In this document: positions 1 through 9,544 of the stretch, one piece after another
How positions within the stretch are numbered: position 1 is the stretch's first letter
Layout of the letters: each line of letters starts with the position of its first letter
Origin: Methylobacterium sp. CB376
GTDB lineage: Bacteria; Pseudomonadota; Alphaproteobacteria; Rhizobiales; Beijerinckiaceae
NCBI RefSeq assembly: GCF_029714205.1
Contig: NZ_CP121648.1
Location: 1,798,001 to 1,862,000 of the forward strand
Direction: 5' to 3'
DNA: 64,000 nucleotides
Program-made: the position numbers and the translations under genes
Notes under the pieces: generated by a model
Databases searched by the model: none
Seen by the model: only the letters and a program-made list of their open reading frames with translations
What the model was told of the DNA's origin: nothing

Positions 1-277
1 TCCCCGATCGTCCCGCTCCGTCGACGCGCGGCGGGGACGAGCGGCCGGTCCCGGGCCCCGACGGGGATCCGCGCCTTCCGATTCCGGCCCCGTCTCCGCG
101 CGGACCGACGCGCCTCGCACCTCCCTCGTCGCGCTGCCCTCACCCCGTGGCGGGGAGCGGGCCGGGCAGGGGGTCGACGACGCCGCGATGCCGACGGCCT
201 CGTGCCGAGCCGAGCCGAGCCGAGCCGAGCCGAGCCGAGCCGCGGACGGGCAGGGCTTCGCTCCCGTCGCGGCGGCC
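1..277. other. Window-start region without a supported gene
   Basis: This GC-rich stretch is open in several frames, but the translations are Arg/Pro/Ala-rich and look like frame shadows. The only structure seen is a pentanucleotide run, listed separately. It is the region downstream of the minus-strand gene ending at 278. Confidence 0.5.
204..242. repeat. Pentanucleotide tandem repeat (GAGCC-type)
   Basis: About eight head-to-tail copies of a 5-bp unit (cgagc) lie just beyond the 3' end of the minus-strand gene at 278-652. Length variation by slippage is plausible. No coding role is supported. Confidence 0.8.
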
Positions 278-652
278 TCACTTGTCCTGGACGGTCGGAT
301 GTCCCGCGTCTGCTCCCCGCGCACCGGGGGCCCGGCGGCGCCTCACGGTCGGAGACGCGGGCCCTGCCTCCCGCGCGGCGGCCGCGTCCCGGTCGCGCGT
401 GGGCGTTGCCAGCAGGATCGCCGTCCTCACCGCCGCGCGCATCTGGGCGTCGGACGAGCCATGCATGGCCAGCACCTCGCGGGCCTGAGGGTTGGCCTGC
501 ATGATCGCGCAGACGTCGATCGCGATGCCCTCCGCGAGCTGTCGCGGCCCGGGCGCCGGATCGTTCAGGTAGTCCGCCACGGCAGCGTCGAGCTGCTCGT
601 CGGTGACGCGCTTGCGCTTGTGGAGATCCCCGATGGTGGGAGTGTCGATCAT
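278..652 (-). CDS. Hypothetical small protein (124 aa)
   Basis: The product is not recognised. The protein starts MIDTPTIGDLHKRKRV and has a mixed, globular-looking first 85 residues (for example LDAAVADYLNDPAP and IDVCAIMQANPQAREVLAMH) followed by an Arg/Ala/Pro-rich tail. The ATG at 652 is preferred over an upstream TTG at 709, because the extra 19 residues look non-coding. No signal peptide or membrane segment is visible. The composition of the first two thirds supports real coding. It stands alone: the next gene to the right converges from 3118, with a long repeat-bearing gap between. Confidence 0.55.
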   Translation of the reverse strand: MIDTPTIGDLHKRKRVTDEQLDAAVADYLNDPAPGPRQLAEGIAIDVCAIMQANPQAREVLAMHGSSDAQMRAAVRTAILLATPTRDRDAAAAREAGPASPTVRRRRAPGARGADAGHPTVQDK

Positions 653-1042
653 GGGCAAACTTCTACTCTGGCATGCCTGAATGCTGCGTTGAAGCGGATG
701 ATCGGGCAATGCGGCGGTCTGCGCAGGCGATGGGAGCCTCGAAACATCCAGTATCTACTTGATAGGCCGCCACGGCGTCGGTGCAGGAGCGCACTGCTGG
801 ATCGCTGCGCGGGGTCCGGAGATGCGCGCGGGCGCGCCTGGGTGGGGTCGCGGACGAGCGCAGCCGGTCGGCCCCCCGCCGGTGACCGCCGACGAAGCGG
901 TGATCGGGAGGGGGATCGTCGCGCGTGCGTCGGGCCTGTCCCCGAGGCGGCGGGGCTGGCCGGGCGGGGCCCTTGAGCGAGGGGGCGGTCCGGGCTTGAG
1001 GGGCGGCGGTCATCGGTGCCAGCCATAACCGGCAGCCGGCGC

Positions 1043-1090
1043 GAGAGTTTCGGCGAAAGTTTCGGCGAGAGTTTCGGCGAGAGTTTCGGA
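1043..1090. repeat. 12-bp tandem repeat, four copies
   Basis: Four copies of gagagtttcggc (one carries gaaag in place of gagag) lie head to tail in the gap between the genes at 278-652 and 1448-3118. The repeat forces open frames on both strands that encode repeating tetrapeptides; these are judged artefacts. Confidence 0.8.
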
Positions 1091-1240
1091 TCGCGTGCTT
1101 CGCCGAGGGAGGCGGGATCCGATCCGACGGGCAGCCTCACGAGGCCGAGGCGCGGACCGAGGCCGGGCGCGAAGCCGTCGGGGTGGCTGCGTCCCGATGC
1201 CGAGCGCGCATGGCACGCCGCTCGTCCGGCGCCGACGAGT

Positions 1241-1450
1241 CTAGAGCAGCACCCGATCACGTTGCAACCGGGTGCCGCTCTAGTGCACTGACGCCTTCAA
1301 AACGTACAAAGCTCAGCGCGATTTCTCGGGCGTTTGTAGACGTTTAGCAAATGAGCGCGTGGTGCGTTCGTCAGTGTCTGTGCACTAGATCTCTGATCTT
1401 GCCGCATTTTCTGCGACGAACCGGCATCCACTTCGTCGGAAAATGCTCTA
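1241..1450. repeat. Dispersed repeat family A, copy 1 (interrupted)
   Basis: The left half (1241-1282) is a hairpin in which agcagcacccg and cgggtgccgct pair around a cgttgcaac core. The right half (about 1392-1450) runs from cttgccgcattttc through cgaaccggc to ggaaaatgctcta. The same two halves are directly joined at 30837-30936, and the left half plus part of the right is found at 34991-35060. In this copy the halves are separated by an insert at 1279-1389. The right end of the repeat contains the TAG stop codon (1448-1450) of the SulP gene. Confidence 0.8.
1279..1389. mobile_element. Possible miniature inverted-repeat insertion inside repeat A
   Basis: A segment of about 111 bp interrupts repeat A. 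Its ends are inverted copies: tctagtgca-ctgacg on the left and cgtcag-tgtctg-tgcactaga on the right, with six extra bases in the right copy. It is less GC-rich than the surroundings and carries no open frame of note. The comparison with the uninterrupted copy at 30837-30936 is what shows it as an insert. Identity as a MITE is an inference; a diverged repeat with an internal palindrome is the alternative. Confidence 0.45.
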
Positions 1451-3118
1451 ATCGGGCACGCATTTCGCTTGTCTCTCCTGGTATCGCTGAATAGCAACTC
1501 GCGCATTGAACAGCAGGCGATCCGGTCCGAGCTCCCTGTCCAGACCAGAGCGCCTCACCATCTCAAGCACACCGGGATTCAAGCCGACGAGCCAAACCGT
1601 CACGCTGGTTCGTCTCGCGCCCTCCTGCAACATCTTGAGGGCCGAATACTCGATATCCGGAACGCGGCTGAGGTCGAGGGCGACCACGCGAGGCTTGTGT
1701 TCTGCAATGAGCAGCCTGATCTTGTCACCCACGTTCTGTGCATTCGCGAAGTAAAGGCGTCCCTCGGGCCGTATGATCAGGAGGCCGTCGAAGGTCTCGT
1801 CGTCGGGATGCTCGGGCGAGAGGGGGCGCAGGACGTCCGCACCGCGCTTGCGACCGATCACGGCGACCGCGGGGCGCGCGGTCTGGAGGGCCAGGCCGAC
1901 CAGCGAGAGGACGACCGCGACGACGATGCCCTGGAGCGTGCCGAAGACGAGCACCCCGATGGCCGCCATGATGGCCCAGCGGAACTCCATCTGCCTCACC
2001 TGGAGGATGGCCCGGAACTCCCCTGGCTGGATCAGGCCGACGGAGTACACGACGACGATTGCCGCCAAGGTCGCGTGCGGAAGGAGGCTCAAGATCGGCG
2101 CCAGGACCAGCATCGTGGCGAGAGCCGCCGCCGCCGCGACGAGCGAGGCGGTCTGCGTCCTGCCCCCGGCGGCCCGGACGACGCCCGTCTGCGACGTCCC
2201 GCCGCCGGCCGGCATGGAGCCGAGGAACGCTCCCCCCAGATTGGCCGCTCCCGTGGCGATGAGTTCGCGATTGGCATCGATGGGCGGATCGCCCGCAACC
2301 ACGAAGGCTCGCGCCGCGGCGATGCTCTCCGCGAAGCTCATCAGCGCGATGCCTATCGCGCCCGGAAGAAGCGCCTGGACGAGGGCCGGGTCGGGCCACG
2401 ACAGCGCGGGGAGGCCGCGCGGGATCGGACCGACGATCGGGACGCCCCGGGCGTGGAGGTCGAGGAGCCACGAGGCCGCGATCGCCCCCGCGACGGTCAC
2501 GAGGGGCGCTGGCGAGTGGGGCCTGAGGCGCTCCATCACGATGAGCGCGGCCAGCGTGATCCCCGCGACGGCCGCGGTCGGCAGGGAGGTTTCGGGGAGG
2601 TGTCGCACGAGGCTCAGCGCATCGGCGAAGAACGACTGCTTGGCGACGTGGAGCCCGAGAAGCTTGGGGGCTTGGTCCAGCAGGATCACGAGACCGATCC
2701 CGGCCTTGAAGCCCGTCAGGACCGGCACCGAGATGAAATCGGCGACGACGCCGAGTTTGAGGAGCCGCGCCGCGAGAAGCAGCGCGCCGACCAGGGCGGT
2801 GAGGGTCGCGCACGCGGCGGCTGTCTTCGCGGGATCGCCGTCCGACACCACGCTGCCGAGTTCAGCCCCGGTCAGGATGGCCAGCGTGGTCGTCGAACTC
2901 ACGCTGAGAACGCGGGACGAGCCCAGCAGGCCGTAGAGGATGGTCGGCACGAAGGCCGTGTAGAGGCCGACCGCCACCGGCAATCCGGCCACGGTCGCGT
3001 AGGCCATGGCCTTGGGCAGAACGACCGCCGCGACCGTGGCGCCCGCCACGGCATCCGAGCCGAGCCCCGTCGGCGCACCTGCCGGACGAGCCTGCATGGG
3101 TGGTCCGAGTTCAGCCAT
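1448..3118 (-). CDS. SulP-family inorganic anion transporter with STAS domain
   Basis: SLC26/SulP secondary transporter (556 aa) of the inner membrane; the family moves sulfate, bicarbonate or dicarboxylates. The N-terminal signature region is clear (AGATVAAVVLPKAMAYA, then VGLYTAFVPTILYGLLGSS), followed by about ten to twelve hydrophobic segments to residue 400. A C-terminal STAS domain (about 430-550) contains VVALDLSRVPDIEYSALKML. The length is normal for the family. It is divergent from the decarboxylase/antiporter pair starting at 3606, so bicarbonate or carboxylate transport linked to decarboxylation is possible, but the substrate cannot be read from sequence. Its TAG stop lies in the dispersed repeat that ends at 1450. 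The start at 3118 fits the usual short hydrophilic N-terminus. Confidence 0.9.
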   Translation of the reverse strand: MAELGPPMQARPAGAPTGLGSDAVAGATVAAVVLPKAMAYATVAGLPVAVGLYTAFVPTILYGLLGSSRVLSVSSTTTLAILTGAELGSVVSDGDPAKTAAACATLTALVGALLLAARLLKLGVVADFISVPVLTGFKAGIGLVILLDQAPKLLGLHVAKQSFFADALSLVRHLPETSLPTAAVAGITLAALIVMERLRPHSPAPLVTVAGAIAASWLLDLHARGVPIVGPIPRGLPALSWPDPALVQALLPGAIGIALMSFAESIAAARAFVVAGDPPIDANRELIATGAANLGGAFLGSMPAGGGTSQTGVVRAAGGRTQTASLVAAAAALATMLVLAPILSLLPHATLAAIVVVYSVGLIQPGEFRAILQVRQMEFRWAIMAAIGVLVFGTLQGIVVAVVLSLVGLALQTARPAVAVIGRKRGADVLRPLSPEHPDDETFDGLLIIRPEGRLYFANAQNVGDKIRLLIAEHKPRVVALDLSRVPDIEYSALKMLQEGARRTSVTVWLVGLNPGVLEMVRRSGLDRELGPDRLLFNARVAIQRYQERQAKCVPD

Positions 3119-3605
3119 GTGGACGACTCCGCGGATCGGGAGCGAATCCTCCCGGGGGTGGCGCGTCGCGCCGAGCAGGGGACCCGATCAGCGAACGTCC
3201 CGTCCCTCTGCCAGGGGCCTGACCTCGCGGGCGCGCCGCGGAGCGCGGGCGGAGCCGCGACGACGGGCGGGGCGCGGTTGAGCGGCGCATCTCATCGCAG
3301 GGCGCGGGCTGGCCGACAGGGGCTCCGGCCGAGCCGCCGCCGGCGCCGATCCGACCCACCGGAGAATGCGGAGAGGCTCTGGCATCGCGGTCGCTCCCGT
3401 CTGCTTCAGGTTTGAGATCGAATACTCGCGGTGATCGCCCGCCCAGCCAATGGTAGCACTGCGCGTGCTTTCGAATTGAAGCAATCCTGACGTGTCCCGT
3501 TGGATCAAGCGCCGCCGGAACCGGCGGCTTTAACATACATCGATCGACGAGGGTTTCCAGCAAGATCAGCGCCCGCACTGGCGAGGCCGAGAGAGGGTTA
3601 CCTCC
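3119..3605. other. Divergent intergenic region, SulP / decarboxylase
   Basis: About 490 bp between divergent genes, so it should hold both promoters. GC falls in 3415-3560. I could not pick a convincing -35/-10 pair or operator. Overlapping open frames here lack coding character. Confidence 0.5.
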
Positions 3606-6449
3606 ATGTCGAAGGCTGACCGACCGCACACGCCGTCCAATTTGCGGACTAACGAGCGATCCTCACGAAGGCTTGGCCCGCGATCGGTCGATGAGGGTGG
3701 CGCCTCATCCTCGCAGCGCGTCGACCAATTCTTGCTCATGCACTCCGCCCGACTGGACCAGTGGCGGGATATCGCGGTCGTTGCCGAAGCGTGGCAGGCC
3801 GGGACCAGGCAGCGGGACGATGTCGAGGCGGCCGTCCAGGCCATGGAAGCGGTCGAAGGCTACCACGCCTATCCGGGATCGCGGCTCCTGGCGGCGCTCC
3901 GCAACGCCATCGCGGAGGACGACGCGGGCGGCACGGCCCGCATGGCGCTGCGGATCTCCAATGCCTTGCTCACGCGGGCCTACCGCGAGCGGGCCGCGGA
4001 GTGGGACCCGCGTGCCGAACTGGCACCGGACGAGGTCGGCGACGTGATGCCGCCCGGCCTCGGCGAGGCGGACCCGCACCGCCCCTATTTCGAGGTGCTG
4101 TTCGTGACCGCCCAGCCGGCCTCGCGGTGGCCGGCCCTCGCCGAGGAGCTGCGCCGGCTCCGCCGCCCCGAGGATTCGTTCGTGTACGAGCCGGTTCTCG
4201 TCGGGTCGTTCGAGGATGCTCTCTGCGCGGCGGCGATCAACCCGTCCATCATCTCGGCGGTCGTGCCGGAGGGCTTCGCGTTCCGGTCGCGCCACGACGC
4301 GCCCGTGCTGCGGGAGGTGCTGCACACGCTGGGCGTGGAGGATGACCGCAGCACCTCCGCCCTGCGGCTCGCCGCGGCCCTGAAGCGAATCCGGCCGGAG
4401 CTCGACATCTTCATCCTCTCCGAGCGCCGGGTGGAGGATCTGGCGGGCGACCCCGCCGCGGATTGCGTGCGCCGGATCTTCTACGCCGTCGAGGAGCCCC
4501 TGGAGATTCACCTCTCGATCCTCGAAGGCGTGCAGGACCGCTACGAAACGCCGTTCTTCGACAACCTGAAGCGCTATGCGCGGCGGCCCATCGGCACCTT
4601 CCACGCACTCCCGATCGCGCGCGGCAAGTCGGTCTTCAGATCCGACTGGATCCGGGACATGGGCGCGTTCTACGGCATCAACCTGTTCCTCGCCGAGAGC
4701 AGCGCGACGACGGGCGGCCTCGACAGCCTCCTCGAACCGACCGGCACCATCAAGCGGGCGCAGGACATGGCGGCGCGCGCCTTCGGCGCCGACCACGTGT
4801 TCTTCGTGACCAACGGAACCTCGACATCGAACAAGATGGCCGTTCAGGCCCTGCTCGGGCCCGAAGACATCGCCATCGTCGACCGGAATTGCCACAAGTC
4901 ACACCACTACGGCATGGTGCTGTCCGGCGTGCATCCCATCTACGTCGAGGCATTTCCGATGACGGAATACTCGATGTACGGGGCGGTTCCGCTGACCACG
5001 ATCAAGCGGGCACTGCTCGCCCTGCGCGCCGACGGTCGTCTGGAGCGGCTGAAGCTGCTCGACCTGACCAACTGCACCTTCGACGGCCACATGTACAACG
5101 TGCGCCGCGTGATGGAGGAATGCCTCGCGATCAAGCCGGACCTGGTCTTCCTGTGGGACGAGGCATGGTCCGGTTTCGCCCGGTTCTCACCCTTCCTTCG
5201 GCCCCGCACCGCGATGGGAGCGGCGGCCGAGATCGAGGCATGGTTGCGGGACCCGGCCTCGCTCGACGCCTACGAGGCGCAGCAGCGCGAGCTGGGACCC
5301 CAGCCTTCGGACGAGGCGCTCCTGAGGACGCGGCTGATTCCCGATCCGCGCCGCGCGCGGCTTCGCGTCTACCAGACGAACTCGACGCACAAGTCGATGT
5401 CGGCGATCCGGCAGGGCTCCATGCTCCTGGTGAAGGATGTCGACTTCCACTCCGTGGAGGCGCAGTTCCGGGAGGCGGTGTTCACGCACGCCTCGACCAG
5501 CCCCAACCAGCAGCTGATCGCGAGCCTCGACGTCGCCCGCCGCCAGATGGAGCTCGAAGGCTACGGGCTGGTCATGAACGCGATCGAGATCGCGCTCCGG
5601 ATCCGCCGGGCGGTCAACACGCATCCGCTGGTGTCGCGCTACTTCAACGTCCTTGGTGCCGAGCGCATGATCCCGGCCGCGTACCGCCAGTCCGGCTTCA
5701 AGGACTACCTCGACCCGGACGCGACCTGGGCCGACGTCGTCCGCGCCATGCACGAGGACGAATTCTACCTCGATCCCACGCGCATGACGCTCGTCTGTGG
5801 CACGGCGGGCTTCGACGGCACGCAATTCAAGGGCCTTCTGGCGAGCCAGTACGGTATTCAGCTCAACAAGACATCACGAAACAGCGTGCTGCTGCAATCG
5901 AACATCAACAATACACGCAGCGACGTCGCCCACCTGATCCGCGTGCTGGTCGAGATCGCTCACGGCATCGAAGACCGCCTCGCGGCGGGCGGCGAGGCGG
6001 AGCGCGCCGCCTTCGACGCGCGCGTCAAGTCGCTGATGACCGACGTGCCGGATCTGCCGAATTTCAGCCACTTCCACCAGAGCTTCAGGGAAAACGCCGG
6101 CGAGAATACGCCCGAGGGCGATATCCGCTCGGCCTTCTTCAGTGCCTACGATCCTTCGCTCTGCGAATACGTGCCGCTGTTCGGTCCGGAATGCGACCGC
6201 CGGTTGCGCGACGGACCGGAGATGATCTCGGCGAACTTCGTCATCCCCTACCCGCCCGGCTTCCCGATCATGGTGCCGGGCCAGGTGCTGACGCGGGAGA
6301 CGGTCGACTTCATGCGCAAGCTCGACGTCAAGGAGATCCACGGTTACGAGAAGACGAGGGGGCTCAAGCTGCTCAAACCGGATGCGATCGCGGCAAAGCG
6401 CAAGTCTAAAGCACCGGCTGCGACGAGCAAGACCTCGCGAGCCGCGTAG
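3606..6449 (+). CDS. Orn/Lys/Arg decarboxylase family, PLP-dependent (947 aa)
   Basis: Large fold-I PLP decarboxylase that removes CO2 from a basic amino acid and consumes a cytoplasmic proton. An N-terminal wing-like region (1-330) precedes the PLP domain, marked by VFFVTNGTSTSNKMAVQALL, VDRNCHKSHHYG, and FLWDEAWSGF, whose Asp contacts the pyridine ring. The Schiff-base lysine is K596 in NSTHKSM. A C-terminal domain follows and ends in a Lys-rich tail. At 947 aa it is longer than the enteric inducible enzymes (about 710-760). The substrate (Arg, Lys or Orn) cannot be assigned. An AspT-type antiporter follows 88 bp downstream on the same strand, the usual partner type for a decarboxylation/antiport cycle. 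Confidence 0.9.
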   Translation: MSKADRPHTPSNLRTNERSSRRLGPRSVDEGGASSSQRVDQFLLMHSARLDQWRDIAVVAEAWQAGTRQRDDVEAAVQAMEAVEGYHAYPGSRLLAALRNAIAEDDAGGTARMALRISNALLTRAYRERAAEWDPRAELAPDEVGDVMPPGLGEADPHRPYFEVLFVTAQPASRWPALAEELRRLRRPEDSFVYEPVLVGSFEDALCAAAINPSIISAVVPEGFAFRSRHDAPVLREVLHTLGVEDDRSTSALRLAAALKRIRPELDIFILSERRVEDLAGDPAADCVRRIFYAVEEPLEIHLSILEGVQDRYETPFFDNLKRYARRPIGTFHALPIARGKSVFRSDWIRDMGAFYGINLFLAESSATTGGLDSLLEPTGTIKRAQDMAARAFGADHVFFVTNGTSTSNKMAVQALLGPEDIAIVDRNCHKSHHYGMVLSGVHPIYVEAFPMTEYSMYGAVPLTTIKRALLALRADGRLERLKLLDLTNCTFDGHMYNVRRVMEECLAIKPDLVFLWDEAWSGFARFSPFLRPRTAMGAAAEIEAWLRDPASLDAYEAQQRELGPQPSDEALLRTRLIPDPRRARLRVYQTNSTHKSMSAIRQGSMLLVKDVDFHSVEAQFREAVFTHASTSPNQQLIASLDVARRQMELEGYGLVMNAIEIALRIRRAVNTHPLVSRYFNVLGAERMIPAAYRQSGFKDYLDPDATWADVVRAMHEDEFYLDPTRMTLVCGTAGFDGTQFKGLLASQYGIQLNKTSRNSVLLQSNINNTRSDVAHLIRVLVEIAHGIEDRLAAGGEAERAAFDARVKSLMTDVPDLPNFSHFHQSFRENAGENTPEGDIRSAFFSAYDPSLCEYVPLFGPECDRRLRDGPEMISANFVIPYPPGFPIMVPGQVLTRETVDFMRKLDVKEIHGYEKTRGLKLLKPDAIAAKRKSKAPAATSKTSRAA

Positions 6450-6450
6450 G

Positions 6451-6508
6451 ATGAGGTGCGAGCCATGGAATGAGGTGCGAGCCATGGGATGAGGTGCGAG
6501 CACTTGGA
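6451..6508. repeat. 19-bp direct repeat, three copies
   Basis: Three near-identical units of gatgaggtgcgagccatgg (the third diverges at its end) fill most of the spacer between the decarboxylase stop and the antiporter start. They could set spacing or mRNA structure between the two genes. Confidence 0.8.
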
Positions 6509-6537
6509 CGAGGCGGATCTGACGGGAGAGGGCTTCC

Positions 6538-8229
6538 ATGTTCGACTGGTTCGCAAACACGCTTCGCCAGTATCCTGAGATAGCCATCTTTATCGCCCTG
6601 GCGTTCGGCTATTACTTCGGGTCCTTCACCTACAAGGGGCTGGGTATCGGTGCCGTGACGGCGACGCTCATCGCCGCCGTGGTCATCGGCCAGATCGGCA
6701 TCAGCGTGACCGGGCCGCTCAAGCCGTTCTTCTTCCTGATGTTCCTGTTCGCGATCGGCTACGCGGTCGGACCGCAATTCGTCCGGGGCGTCGCGCAGGA
6801 CGGTCTTCCGCAGGCCCTCTTCGCGGTCATCGTCTGCGTGTTCTGCCTTGCGGGCGGTTATCTCGCGGCGCGGTTCGGGGGCTACGATGCCGGGTCCGCG
6901 GCCGGGCTCTACGCCGGCTCCCAGACGATCTCGGCCTCCATGGGTCTGGCGACCGACGCGATCAACCGGCTGCCGATCCCCGCCGAGCAGGCCAAGGCTC
7001 TCCTCGACGCCATGCCGGTCGCCTACGCCATCACCTACATCTTCGGCACGCTGGGTTCCGCGGTGATCATCGCCCTGCTCGGCCCGGCCCTCCTGGGCAT
7101 CGACCTCGAGGCCGCCTGCAAGCGCTACGAGGAGAAGCGCGGCGGCACGAAGGTCGCCGGCGGCCCCGGAACCGCGTGGCACCAATTCGACCTGCGTGCT
7201 TATCGCGTGCGGCCCGACGGGATCATCGTCGGAAAGACGGCCGCGGAGGCGGAGCGGATGGTGCCGGAGCAGCGGCTCTACATCGAACGGCTTCGCCGCG
7301 GCGCGAATGTCATGGATGTGACCGCCGATACCGTGATCCAGGCGGGAGACGTGGTCGCGGTCGCGGGACGGCGCGAGGTCCTGGTCGGCCTGATCGGCGC
7401 GGCGGCCGAGGAGGTCGATGACAGGGAGTTGCTGGCGGTGCCGGTCGAGGGCCTCGACGTCTACGTGACGAGCAGGGAGGTCGATGGCAAGTCGCTCGCG
7501 GAGCTGGCGCAAAGCCCGTGGGCGCGCGGCGTCTTCCTGCGGAAGATCACGCGCGGCGCCACCGCGATCGACATCCCGATCCTGCCGAGCACGAGGATCA
7601 ATCGCGGCGACATCCTCACGCTGGTCGGCCGAACTCAGGACGTGAGCGCGGCCACCAAGGCGATCGGCCATCCCGACCGCGCCACCGACGTCGCCGACGT
7701 CATGTTCATCGGCGCTGCGATCGCGATCGGCGCCCTGGTGGGTGCGGTGGTCTACACCGTCGGCGGCGTGCCGCTGACGCTCTCGACGTCCGGGGGCGCC
7801 TTGATCTCGGGCCTCTTCTTCGGCTGGCTGCGGTCGGTTCGTCCGATGTTCGGACGGATCCCGTCCTCGACCGTCTGGTTCATGAACTCCGTCGGACTGA
7901 ACGTGTTCATCGCGATCGTCGGCATCTCGTCCGGCCCGAAATTCGTCGCCGGATTGCAGCAGCTCGGCTACGGTATCTTCCTCTGGGGAATTTTCGCGAC
8001 GACGCTGCCGCTCATCCTTGCCCTTTATGCCGGGAAATACCTGTTCCGCTTCGACGACGCGATCCTGCTCGGGGCCGTGGCGGGAGCGCGCACCACGACG
8101 GCCGCGCTCGGGATGGTGACCGATCGGGCGAAGAGCCAGATCCCCGGCCTCGGCTACACCGTCACCTATGCGGTCAGCAACACCTTCTTGACGATATGGG
8201 GAATGGTCCTGGTCATGCTGCTGACCTAG
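6538..8229 (+). CDS. AspT/YidE-type aspartate:alanine exchanger family protein
   Basis: Inner-membrane antiporter (563 aa) of the AAE family. The two-repeat architecture is visible: five or so hydrophobic segments (about 10-185), two cytosolic TrkA-C/RCK-C-like modules (about 205-375, with [16 protein letters not shown] and [18 protein letters not shown]), then a second membrane half (380-563). Each half carries a family-type loop: [20 protein letters not shown] in the first and [16 protein letters not shown] in the second. Family members exchange an amino acid for its decarboxylation product. Here the neighbour is a basic amino-acid decarboxylase, so the exchanged pair may be a basic amino acid and its amine; that is inference. 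Confidence 0.88.
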   Translation: MFDWFANTLRQYPEIAIFIALAFGYYFGSFTYKGLGIGAVTATLIAAVVIGQIGISVTGPLKPFFFLMFLFAIGYAVGPQFVRGVAQDGLPQALFAVIVCVFCLAGGYLAARFGGYDAGSAAGLYAGSQTISASMGLATDAINRLPIPAEQAKALLDAMPVAYAITYIFGTLGSAVIIALLGPALLGIDLEAACKRYEEKRGGTKVAGGPGTAWHQFDLRAYRVRPDGIIVGKTAAEAERMVPEQRLYIERLRRGANVMDVTADTVIQAGDVVAVAGRREVLVGLIGAAAEEVDDRELLAVPVEGLDVYVTSREVDGKSLAELAQSPWARGVFLRKITRGATAIDIPILPSTRINRGDILTLVGRTQDVSAATKAIGHPDRATDVADVMFIGAAIAIGALVGAVVYTVGGVPLTLSTSGGALISGLFFGWLRSVRPMFGRIPSSTVWFMNSVGLNVFIAIVGISSGPKFVAGLQQLGYGIFLWGIFATTLPLILALYAGKYLFRFDDAILLGAVAGARTTTAALGMVTDRAKSQIPGLGYTVTYAVSNTFLTIWGMVLVMLLT

Positions 8230-8683
8230 CAGGTTCCGGAGATTGCCAAAGACGGACGGCTCTGTTCTGAAAATTCGGCCGTCCGCAGCGCTGCATGGAT
8301 GGTGGAGATTGGCTCTCGATCTTCACCATTCTTGACGCGAGAGCGTCAGTGCTCTTGCGGGCATCCGATCCGAGCGATCTCGCGGAGGACGTTCGGCAAT
8401 TGTCGCGCTCTCGTTCTGGTCAAGGCCGGTGGCGGCGGGTGGACGGCCGAAACTCCGTTCGTGGTTCGCGGCCGCGTGGATCGCGGCCGCGGAGCCGAAG
8501 GTCCGCCGGCTGACCAGCCTGACCTCGGGCCCGCCTGTCTCGTCCGATCAAGCTGCGCCGGCGCCATGGTTTAGCATGTCGGGAATGCGACGGTGGTCTC
8601 GCGCTTTCGGAGCCGTTGCGCGCGGCGGAACGATCCGAGCAGCGCCCACCTGACCAGGATCCAACTGTCCAGGAGGCTGGGCC
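8230..8683. other. Intergenic region with a possible terminator hairpin
   Basis: No gene is supported in this 454-bp gap. It begins with the hairpin listed separately and ends with an aggagg ribosome-binding site for the ATG at 8684. Confidence 0.5.
8253..8285 (+). terminator. Candidate hairpin terminator after the antiporter gene
   Basis: An 8-bp perfect stem (cggacggc / gccgtccg) with a 17-nt loop lies 24 bp past the antiporter stop. There is no U-tract, so intrinsic termination is uncertain. Confidence 0.35.
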
Positions 8684-9111
8684 ATGAGGCGTCTGATTCT
8701 GCCGGCGGCAGCCATCACCGTCCTGATTTCGAGCGGTATCGTCGCGGAGGCGCGGGGCTTCCGCGGCGGGGGCGGCTTCCAAGGGGGCGGCTTCCGCGGC
8801 GCGTCCGTCGGTGGGGGTGGCGCGGTGGCGTGGGCCGCCCGGGCTGGGGGGCGGCAGGACCGATCGCGGGCAGGCCCGGCTGGGGTGCGGGGCGGCCCGG
8901 GTGGGGAGCGCGGCCGATCGCCGGGCGGCCTGGCTGGGGCTACGGCGGATATCACCGATACGGCTACGGGTACCGTCCCTACGGGTACGGCCTTGCCGGG
9001 GCCGCGGTCGGGGCGGCTGCGGGATATGCTCTCACGAGCCCGGCCGGTGACGGCGAGTGCGGGCCTTACGCCTATTACGACGCGTATGCGGGCGTCTGCC
9101 GCCCCTACTGA
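8684..9111 (+). pseudogene. Frameshifted Gly/Trp/Tyr-rich secreted protein
   Basis: The start at 8684 (aggagg site 11 bp upstream) opens a signal peptide, MRRLILPAAAITVLISSGIV, and a Gly/Phe-rich segment. Near 8815, in a G-rich run, the sensible frame moves to another frame, which continues with repeats such as GRPGWGAG and then YRYGYG-like repeats, a hydrophobic Gly/Ala stretch (GAAVGAAAGYAL) and the Cys-containing end CGPYAYYDAYAGVCRPY, stopping at 9111. A signal peptide in one frame and a coherent tail in another points to a one-base loss. Whether this is a sequencing error or decay cannot be told. Such small secreted glycine-rich proteins of unknown role are common in Methylobacterium-like genomes. 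Confidence 0.7.
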
Positions 9112-9544
9112 CCGGGCTGCATTCCCGCGGGACGCGCCGTGCCGGTTCGCCCCGTCGGGACGGGCGGCGATCCGCGTCATCTCGGTTTCACGGCCCCCCG
9201 CGTTCCGCGCGGGGGCAAGCGCGCATCGAGGGCCGACGACGGGTCTGGCTCGGTGCGGCGTCCGGGCCGGTTCCCTCCGCGCGTCGCGACGGCGTTCGGA
9301 GCCGACGCTCCGCGCCGCGCCGGCGCCGCGCCGGCGCCGCGGCTCCCGCGTGATCCGCGCGAGGCGCGAGATCGGCGGAGGAGCAACGACCGCGCCTCAG
9401 CCCTCGCGGACGGCATCGACCGGGCGGCCGCGATGCGCCCGGCGCGTGCCGGCGCCAGCGCGCCACGTACGTAGGGTATCATTCCCATAGATTATATTCT
9501 GGGATATGATTTGAGCATTGAGCGATTCTCGCGGGGGCGGAATT
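9112..9544. other. Intergenic region before the AT-rich orphan gene
   Basis: GC-rich sequence to about 9470 with only shadow frames, then an abrupt change to AT-rich sequence that continues through the next gene. It holds the hairpin at 9478-9510. Confidence 0.5.
9478..9510. promoter_or_regulatory. AT-rich inverted repeat upstream of orphan gene
   Basis: atcat-tccca is mirrored by tggga-t-atgat around a 12-nt AT-rich centre. It sits 35 bp before the GTG start of the orphan gene. It could be an operator, a leader hairpin or an island boundary. Confidence 0.4.

Noticed and set aside
649..1260. Minus-strand frame with repeated KLSP units
   Set aside because: It arises from the 12-bp tandem repeat at 1043-1090. 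The remainder is low-complexity Arg/Pro/Ser sequence without a ribosome-binding site or homology.
9139..9488. Several overlapping frames of 90-110 codons on both strands
   Set aside because: All are Arg/Ala/Pro-rich, lack ribosome-binding sites and show no conserved segment. They look like frame shadows in GC-rich intergenic DNA.
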